18,918 nucleotides of DNA from an uncultured Catenibacterium sp. (lineage in GTDB: Bacteria; Bacillota_I; Bacilli_A; Erysipelotrichales; Coprobacillaceae). Both the position numbers and the translations under genes were made by a program. The notes under the pieces are model-generated. The model was not told the origin of the DNA and did not search any database. It saw only the letters and a program-made list of their open reading frames with translations. Shown piece by piece: positions 14,185-18,918 of this stretch (its first letter is position 1; the number at the start of each line of letters is the position of its first letter). Location: assembly GCA_900540685.1 (NCBI GenBank), contig UQGS01000044.1, positions 1 through 18,918 on the forward strand, read 5' to 3'.

Positions 14185-14258
14185 GTGCATGTAGCTCAAT
14201 TGGATAGAGTATCAGACTCCGGCTCTGAAGACTGCAGGTTCAAGTCCTGTCATGCACG
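14185..14258 (+). tRNA. tRNA-Arg (anticodon CCG)
   Basis: 74-base cloverleaf. Acceptor GTGCATG/CATGCAC is fully paired; D stem GCTC/GAGT; anticodon stem TCAGA/TCTGA with loop CTCCGGC, giving anticodon CCG (reads CGG, arginine); T arm GCAGG TTCAAGT CCTGT. Discriminator base G. CCA is not encoded and must be added after transcription. A GNRA-loop hairpin follows at 14275. Confidence 0.95.
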
Positions 14259-14274
14259 TCAAATATAGAAAAGA

Positions 14275-14297
14275 GGCAGCGAAAGCTGCCTTTTATT
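14275..14297. terminator. Terminator of the tRNA (and convergent antiterminator gene)
   Basis: GGCAGC/GCTGCC stem with GAAA tetraloop, followed by TTTTATT on the plus strand. On the minus strand it follows the antiterminator gene's stop and is trailed by CTCTTTTC, so it may serve both. Confidence 0.8.
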
Positions 14298-15123
14298 GTA
14301 CGCTATGTCTGATTCTTTCTATATGTATCGCAAGATAACCTATTTCTTCATCTGATATCTTTTCAAGAATCAGCTTTTCTATATAATCTGCTACACGGCA
14401 TGCCACTGCATAGCTTTCTGGGAACTTTTCTTTTGTATAGTCAGTCATAGAAACCTGTACATCTTCTTTACGGCTTAAACGTACCATCAAGAACTTGATG
14501 TGATTGACTAAACGAATATACGCAACAGAGTCTTCATCAATCACTATATTGAATGTTTCTTCTACATAAGTGACTGTCTGATGAATAATACTGGCAACCT
14601 GTAATGAACGTGCAGGTGGCTGAGAACTCAAAGCTGCATGAATATGAAGAGAAATATAACCAATCTCATCATCTGTGATTTCATAACCTAATCGTCTCTT
14701 GATAATCTTTCTTGCTTTTTTAGCCACTTCATACTCATCTGCAAATAATAATCGTATATCACTAGTCAAAGGGTTAGAAATGACCATATCATTCTTAATA
14801 CGATCAATAGAGAATGCGATATGATCTGCAAGAGGTAGAAGAATCTTAGTATCAATGTCTCCAAATTCTTTTTCTGCATAACGGATAATTTCATTGGCTA
14901 TTTCTAAAAAGATAGGATCAACGCCCTGTAAGACATTCTTACCTGTATTCTTCTCTAAACTATAGCACTTGATATTCTTTCCTGGATTTTCAATCACATC
15001 TCCAGCTTTTCTTTCAAAGCCGATTCCCTTACCGAGTAATATGACTTCTTTATTGAGTTCATCTTTGGCGACAACTCCATTATTGTTTAGCGTTCCAATG
15101 ACTTCATAACGCTGTTTCTTCAC
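14293..15123 (-). CDS. BglG/LicT-family transcriptional antiterminator
   Basis: An RNA-binding antiterminator controlled by PTS phosphorylation. The N-terminal CAT RNA-binding domain (1-58) has LNNNGVVAKDE and GKGIGFERKAGD. PRD1 (about 67-168) has His101 and the pair His160/His162; PRD2 (about 175-276) has His208 and His267, so all regulatory histidines are present. The long frame from 15138 overlaps the permease gene, and its first codons contain the ribosome site AAGGAG. The GTG at 15123, one base after the permease stop, is therefore chosen, giving 276 aa. Tight coupling to the PTS gene says the permease is its partner: sugar transport should change its phosphorylation. No obvious RNA antiterminator (RAT) target was found upstream of the permease. 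Confidence 0.93.
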   Translation of the reverse strand: MKKQRYEVIGTLNNNGVVAKDELNKEVILLGKGIGFERKAGDVIENPGKNIKCYSLEKNTGKNVLQGVDPIFLEIANEIIRYAEKEFGDIDTKILLPLADHIAFSIDRIKNDMVISNPLTSDIRLLFADEYEVAKKARKIIKRRLGYEITDDEIGYISLHIHAALSSQPPARSLQVASIIHQTVTYVEETFNIVIDEDSVAYIRLVNHIKFLMVRLSRKEDVQVSMTDYTKEKFPESYAVACRVADYIEKLILEKISDEEIGYLAIHIERIRHSVQ

Positions 15124-15124
15124 T

Positions 15125-16717
15125 TTATTCTCCTTCATGTAATATCTGTTTTATTTCTGATACAATAATGACAACATGTGGACCATAAGTAATCTGAATA
15201 CCTTCTCCACGTAAATATATACCTGCAGCACCTGTTGCCTTTAAAGCTTCCTCATCGACGAGCGTCGGATCTTTTAGGGTTGCACGCAGACGTGTTGTAC
15301 ATGTATCAACATCTAATATATTAGGAATACCTCCTAATGCTTCTACAATAGCATGAGACACAGAACTATCTACGTCAAGACTTTTCTTTATTGAATAGTC
15401 TTTTTTTGTATGTAGCTGTGTATCTTCTCCTCTACCGATTGTTTTAAAATCATAACGCTTGATGACATACTTAAAGATTGTGTAATAGAGTAAGAAATAA
15501 ATAAAACCAATAATAGGGACAAAGACCCAGTTTGTTTTACTATTTCCTTGTAGTATACCAAGCAAGAAGAAATCAATCGCTCCTGCACTAAAAGTAACAC
15601 CAATCGAAATATTTAAAGCCTGAGCCACAGCATATGTACTTCCTGCCAGGATGGCATGAATCAAAAAGAGCGGTGGTGCTTGAAATAAGAATGTGAATTC
15701 AATTGGTTCAGTAATACCCGTTAATATAGAAGTCAGTGAGGCAGAAAGTAGTAAACCTCCTGTTTTTTTACGTTGACTTGGTCTTGCACAATGATACATT
15801 GCAAGAGCTGCACCAGGCAGGCCAAACATCATAAAGATATATTCTCCTGAGAAGAAGCGAGTGGCTTCTACACTAAAATGTTTTACATGAGGTGAAGCAA
15901 GCTGAGCAAAGAAGATATTCTGAGCTCCCTGAATCAGATGTCCATCTACTACCATACTGCCACCAAGTCCTGTTTGCCAGAATGGAAGATAGAACACATG
16001 ATGTAATCCAAAAGGAATCAACATACGCTTTACAAATCCAAATAAGAATGTACCTGCATAACCGCTGTCTCTTACAAATACGCCTAAGTAATAGATGGCT
16101 TCCTGAACTGGTGGCCATATATAATAGAACAAGATACCTACAAAGAGGAATGCCACAGAACTGATGACTGGCACAAAACGTGTACCTGCAAAGAATGACA
16201 AGAAATCAGGTAATCGTGTCATATAGAACTTATTATGAAGATAAGCGACCCCAAGTCCTACAACCATACCTCCAAAGACACCTATATCCAAAGATTGTAT
16301 TCCACAAAATATATTGATCGTACCAAGTCTGACAAAATCAGCCACCTTGCCATCCACTATAAAACCATTAATAGTAAGTAAGGCATTAATAGAAGCATGC
16401 ATAATAAGAAAGGCAACCAGTGCAGAGAAAGCTGCAGTGGCTTTTTCATGTTTTGCCATACCCATCGCAATACCTACCGCAAATAAAGCAGGCAGGTTAT
16501 CAAAGATGATATTACCCGCGTTACTCATGATAGTGAATAATACATAGAATGGCGTTCCCTTTCCTAATATAAATTGAAGATGGTAAGCCTGAATCATTGT
16601 TTCATTTGTAAGTGACTGTCCTATACCCATCAATAACCCTGCCACAGGTAATACGGCTATAGGAATCATAAAGCTTTGTCCTACACGCTGTAATTTACTA
16701 AATAGCTTACTAAACAT
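15125..16717 (-). CDS. PTS glucose/maltose-type permease, fused IIC-IIB domains
   Basis: Imports and phosphorylates a glucose-family sugar at the membrane. Residues 1-415 are the IIC channel with about ten membrane segments, the conserved GITEPIEF (334-341) and GLHH (237-240). Residues 450-530 are the IIB domain with the phosphorylated Cys473 in DTCTTRLR. No IIA domain is attached, so a separate glucose-type IIA must supply phosphate. AAGGAGGT lies seven bases before the ATG. The antiterminator gene follows after one base. Substrate could be glucose, maltose or another alpha-glucoside; proximity to an amylase elsewhere in the window is suggestive only. Confidence 0.94.
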   Translation of the reverse strand: MFSKLFSKLQRVGQSFMIPIAVLPVAGLLMGIGQSLTNETMIQAYHLQFILGKGTPFYVLFTIMSNAGNIIFDNLPALFAVGIAMGMAKHEKATAAFSALVAFLIMHASINALLTINGFIVDGKVADFVRLGTINIFCGIQSLDIGVFGGMVVGLGVAYLHNKFYMTRLPDFLSFFAGTRFVPVISSVAFLFVGILFYYIWPPVQEAIYYLGVFVRDSGYAGTFLFGFVKRMLIPFGLHHVFYLPFWQTGLGGSMVVDGHLIQGAQNIFFAQLASPHVKHFSVEATRFFSGEYIFMMFGLPGAALAMYHCARPSQRKKTGGLLLSASLTSILTGITEPIEFTFLFQAPPLFLIHAILAGSTYAVAQALNISIGVTFSAGAIDFFLLGILQGNSKTNWVFVPIIGFIYFLLYYTIFKYVIKRYDFKTIGRGEDTQLHTKKDYSIKKSLDVDSSVSHAIVEALGGIPNILDVDTCTTRLRATLKDPTLVDEEALKATGAAGIYLRGEGIQITYGPHVVIIVSEIKQILHEGE

Positions 16718-16754
16718 GATTCTACCTCCTTCTTATTGTATTATTTATTTTACC

Positions 16755-16760
16755 ATTATA
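16755..16760 (-). promoter_or_regulatory. Putative -10 element of the PTS operon
   Basis: TATAAT on the minus strand, 38 bp before the ATG, without a recognisable -35. If correct, the leader is only about 30 nt, leaving no room for an antitermination hairpin plus terminator. Confidence 0.45.
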
Positions 16761-16762
16761 TA

Positions 16763-16791
16763 GTTTGAAAATCTAATCATTTTATTCAAAC
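16763..16791. repeat. Inverted repeat upstream of the PTS operon
   Basis: GTTTGAA (16763-16769) and TTCAAAC (16785-16791) are perfect 7-bp arms around 15 bases. It covers the -35 region relative to 16755-16760; candidate operator. Confidence 0.4.
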
Positions 16792-16832
16792 AGTTTTTTA
16801 GTTTTTCTTACAAAACAGGCCAATTTGTATAA

Positions 16833-16916
16833 TTCTTAAGTTATTTTTAAATATTTCTTAATCCATTTTTATACGTTAAACACTACATATTTTGATACTT
16901 CTTAAAAATTTCTTAA
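16833..16916 (+). promoter_or_regulatory. Phased TTCTTAA direct-repeat array, likely response-regulator site
   Basis: Heptamers start at 16833 (TTCTTAA), 16844 (TTTTTAA), 16855 (TTCTTAA), 16899 (TTCTTAA) and 16910 (TTCTTAA). Every interval is a multiple of 11 bp (11, 11, 44, 11), with a degenerate TTTTTAT also in register at 16866. The last copy ends about 30 bp before the -10 of the cell-wall hydrolase gene. Such 11-bp direct repeats are typical of OmpR-family response regulators; the identity of the regulator is not known. Confidence 0.6.
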
Positions 16917-16943
16917 GATTTTTCTTTATTTTTTAATATGAGG

Positions 16944-16952
16944 TGTTATAAT
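16944..16952 (+). promoter_or_regulatory. Extended -10 promoter of the NlpC/P60 gene
   Basis: TGTTATAAT (TGN plus consensus TATAAT at 16947-16952) with no good -35, consistent with activator dependence. The start codon lies 33 bp downstream. Confidence 0.65.
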
Positions 16953-16985
16953 AGAGCCTGTCGAAAGACAAAAGGAGAGAGAAAA

Positions 16986-18470
16986 ATGGATAAGAAAACA
17001 AAAGAAATCATGAGTTTCGTATCTAATAGAGTAAGAACTCAGAAGACAATGTTCATTCCTGTGTTTGCTATTTCCGCTTTCGCAATCGTGGGTTATACAG
17101 CTGCTGATAGAACAGCACCTGTTGTACATTCAAATACAATTGAAGTTCCTTATGGAACTGTCTTAAAAGCAAGTGATTTTGCTATCTCTGATAACAGAGA
17201 TAATACTGATACATTAAAAACTAAGATTCATTCTGAGTCTTATGAAAAGAACCAGTTAGGCACTTATACTGTTAACGTAACAGTAAAGGATGCCTTCAAT
17301 AATGAAACAACTAAGACTGTTAATGTTAAGGTTGTGGATAATGAAGCGCCAGTTCTTGAATCTAAGACTGATGATGGATTTGTCATCAATGTTGAAGCCA
17401 ATGGCAGCAATGATTTAAAGGAATACATCAAAGCAACTGATAATGTTGATGGTGATGTAACAGACTTTATTAATTTTGATAAAGAATTAGATACAACTCA
17501 GTTAGGTGAACAGGTAATCAATGCATCTGTTGAAGATAACATGGGTAATATCGCTACTAAGACATTTACATTTAATGTAGGTGATACAGTAGCACCAGAA
17601 ATGAACTTAAAGAATGGTAACTTCGTAGTTAACTATGGTGATAACTTTGATATCAACAACTATGTTGAAGCAAAGGATAACTATGATATGAATCCAGTTT
17701 TATCTGTAGAAGGTGAAGTGGATACTAAAAAGTTAGATGGTACTCAGTCTATTAAGGTGACTGCAACTGATGCAACTGGTAATAAGACTGAAAATACTTA
17801 TGATGTCACTGTTGCTGATATTGCAGCTCCTGCAATTACATTAAAGTCTACTGATATTAATGTAAAGAATGGTGATTCATTTGATGCTAAGTCTAATATT
17901 GCATCTGCTATCGATAATCTTGATGGTGATGTAACAAGCAAGGTAAATGTAAGTGGTTCTGTAAATACTTCTAAAGCTGGAAGCTATACAGTTAACTATA
18001 CAGTGACTGATAATGCTGGTAATACAGCAAACACAAGTGCTAAAGTTACTGTAGGTGCTGCTCCATCTAGAGGTGGATATAATGCAGGTGGTACAAGTGT
18101 TAAGGGTGGACATAGTGGTATTGTTGGAACTGGTTTATCTAAAGTAGGTACTGCTTATGTATTTGGTGCTTCTGGACCAACAGCATTTGACTGTTCTGGA
18201 TTCACTTCATGGGTATATGGACAGAATGGTAAATCATTACCAAGAACTGCTTCTGCTCAGTATAGCGGAACTACAAGAGTATCTAAGGAAGGCTTAAGTG
18301 CTGGTGACTTAGTATTCTTCGCAGGAACTTATAAGTCAGGTATCTCACATGTAGGTATCTATATCGGTAATGGACAGTTTGTTCATGCTGCTAACTCAAG
18401 TACTGGTGTTACAGTATCTTCATTAAATAGCGGTTATTATGCATCTCATTATGCAGGTGCTGGTAGATAA
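16986..18470 (+). CDS. Cell-wall NlpC/P60 endopeptidase with four Ig-like repeats
   Basis: A secreted or membrane-anchored peptidoglycan hydrolase, probably a DL-endopeptidase cutting stem peptides. Residues 1-21 are a basic cytoplasmic tail, 22-39 a hydrophobic segment (signal peptide or anchor). Four Ig-like repeats of the DUF5011/HYR kind follow (about 43-118, 121-198, 203-277, 281-356), each starting near an AP and ending in a DNxGN-type turn. After a Gly/Ser-rich linker (357-378), the NlpC/P60 domain spans 378-494 with catalytic Cys403 in FDCSGF, His455 in SHVGIY and His467 in FVHAAN. AAGGAGAG precedes the ATG at 16986; the longer frame from 16938 is rejected because it runs through the promoter and ribosome site. 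The length (494 aa) and repeat stalk suit reaching into the wall. Confidence 0.93.
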   Translation: MDKKTKEIMSFVSNRVRTQKTMFIPVFAISAFAIVGYTAADRTAPVVHSNTIEVPYGTVLKASDFAISDNRDNTDTLKTKIHSESYEKNQLGTYTVNVTVKDAFNNETTKTVNVKVVDNEAPVLESKTDDGFVINVEANGSNDLKEYIKATDNVDGDVTDFINFDKELDTTQLGEQVINASVEDNMGNIATKTFTFNVGDTVAPEMNLKNGNFVVNYGDNFDINNYVEAKDNYDMNPVLSVEGEVDTKKLDGTQSIKVTATDATGNKTENTYDVTVADIAAPAITLKSTDINVKNGDSFDAKSNIASAIDNLDGDVTSKVNVSGSVNTSKAGSYTVNYTVTDNAGNTANTSAKVTVGAAPSRGGYNAGGTSVKGGHSGIVGTGLSKVGTAYVFGASGPTAFDCSGFTSWVYGQNGKSLPRTASAQYSGTTRVSKEGLSAGDLVFFAGTYKSGISHVGIYIGNGQFVHAANSSTGVTVSSLNSGYYASHYAGAGR

Positions 18471-18496
18471 GAAGATCAAAAGATCTTCTTTTTTTA
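18469..18496 (+). terminator. Terminator of the NlpC/P60 gene
   Basis: AAGAAGATC/GATCTTCTT stem with AAAA loop and a run of T residues, overlapping the stop codon. Confidence 0.85.
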
Positions 18497-18508
18497 TAAG
18501 GAGATTAT

Positions 18509-18918
18509 ATGAAGAAAGTATTAAAGGTGATTCTAGGAATCGTATTAAGTATAGTATTAGTCATTGGTTTACTTTATGGTCTTTTTATCTACATGATTAA
18601 ATATCATGTAGAGACAGTAGCTAGAGAATCTTATTATGAATATGAAGTCGTGATACAGTCTGTAGGTGCTCCCCTATTCTTTAGTAGTGCGGATGGTCGT
18701 TTACTTCTTAAAAAGAATGATACGATAATCAATAAGATGGACTTTACATTATCAGATGATGGTGGAAGTATTCGAGAAGAAGTATGGAGTGTAAGCTGGT
18801 ATAAGGATCATGTAGGTGTTGTAATTCAAGGAACTGAACAGGATGATACTCTTTATAATCTTTATTATAATGGTAAGACAAATAGTTCTGTTGTGAATGG
18901 TCAGGATGAAATAACAAC
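18509..18918 (+). CDS. Membrane-anchored protein of unknown function (partial, 3' end missing)
   Basis: Open to the right edge, 136 codons visible. ATAAGGAG precedes the ATG by seven bases. The N-terminus is MKKVLKVI followed by a hydrophobic segment to about residue 30, then an extracytoplasmic or signal-cleaved domain with many Tyr, Asp and Gly residues (for example EVVIQSVGAPLFFSSADGR around 48-66). I do not recognise a family. It lies 13 bp after the terminator of the NlpC/P60 gene, on the same strand, so read-through may express both. Confidence 0.75.
   Translation, partial: MKKVLKVILGIVLSIVLVIGLLYGLFIYMIKYHVETVARESYYEYEVVIQSVGAPLFFSSADGRLLLKKNDTIINKMDFTLSDDGGSIREEVWSVSWYKDHVGVVIQGTEQDDTLYNLYYNGKTNSSVVNGQDEIT

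Noticed and set aside
15873..16547. Several open frames within the PTS permease gene on both strands
   Set aside because: Cysteine- and serine-rich shadow frames of the permease, without ribosome sites.
17877..18113. Minus-strand open frame within the Ig-like repeats of the NlpC/P60 gene
   Set aside because: Low-complexity Ser/Thr/Cys composition produced by the repeat codons on the other strand.

Overview
The window is AT-rich, with short intergenic gaps, strong purine-rich ribosome binding sites and many U-tailed hairpin terminators. Together with an LPXTG surface protein, a PTS permease with a BglG-type antiterminator, RpiR regulators and an ECF riboflavin transporter under an FMN riboswitch, this points to a low-GC Firmicute. 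A gut Erysipelotrichia/Coprobacillaceae-type organism is my best guess, from general character only. I see no phage, transposase, CRISPR array or rRNA.

Layout. Bases 1-3425 (minus strand): two tandem RpiR-family regulators downstream of a cytoplasmic GH13 alpha-amylase. 3541-4403 (plus): an orphan polytopic membrane protein with its own promoter and terminator. 4407-4615 (minus): a very small transcription unit with a frame-broken short ORF. 4622-6868 (minus): aspartate kinase, and RibU behind an FMN riboswitch with a consensus promoter. 6873-8523 (minus): a pilin-like LPXTG protein. 8618-10366 (plus): a small Ig-like membrane protein and a CpXC zinc-ribbon protein. 10365-12228 (minus): a YhhN-type membrane protein, a flavin-dependent oxidase-fold protein and a DeoR regulator, probably one operon. 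12306-13124 (plus): a Cof-type HAD phosphatase. 13108-14148 (minus): a 2H cyclic phosphodiesterase fused to a P-loop kinase, divergent from a tRNA-Arg(CCG) gene at 14185-14258. 14293-16717 (minus): a PTS IICB permease followed by its PRD antiterminator. 16833-18496 (plus): a cell-wall NlpC/P60 hydrolase behind a phased repeat array, then a membrane-anchored protein cut by the window edge.

Functional themes. Carbohydrate use is represented by the amylase, RpiR pair, PTS/antiterminator, DeoR and HAD phosphatase. The cell surface is represented by the pilin-like protein, NlpC/P60 endopeptidase and Ig-like protein. Small-molecule supply is represented by riboflavin uptake and aspartate-family amino acid synthesis. 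Several start codons were moved from the longest reading frame to the codon placed by a Shine-Dalgarno (SD) sequence, including TTG starts for both RpiR genes and a GTG start for the antiterminator.

Most notable observations: the phosphodiesterase-kinase fusion beside a tRNA gene, which resembles an RNA end-healing module; five TTCTTAA-type heptamers in strict 11-bp register upstream of the cell-wall hydrolase; the RpiR twins with near-identical DNA-binding domains, diverged sensor domains and a shared promoter motif; and the small transcription unit at 4407-4615.
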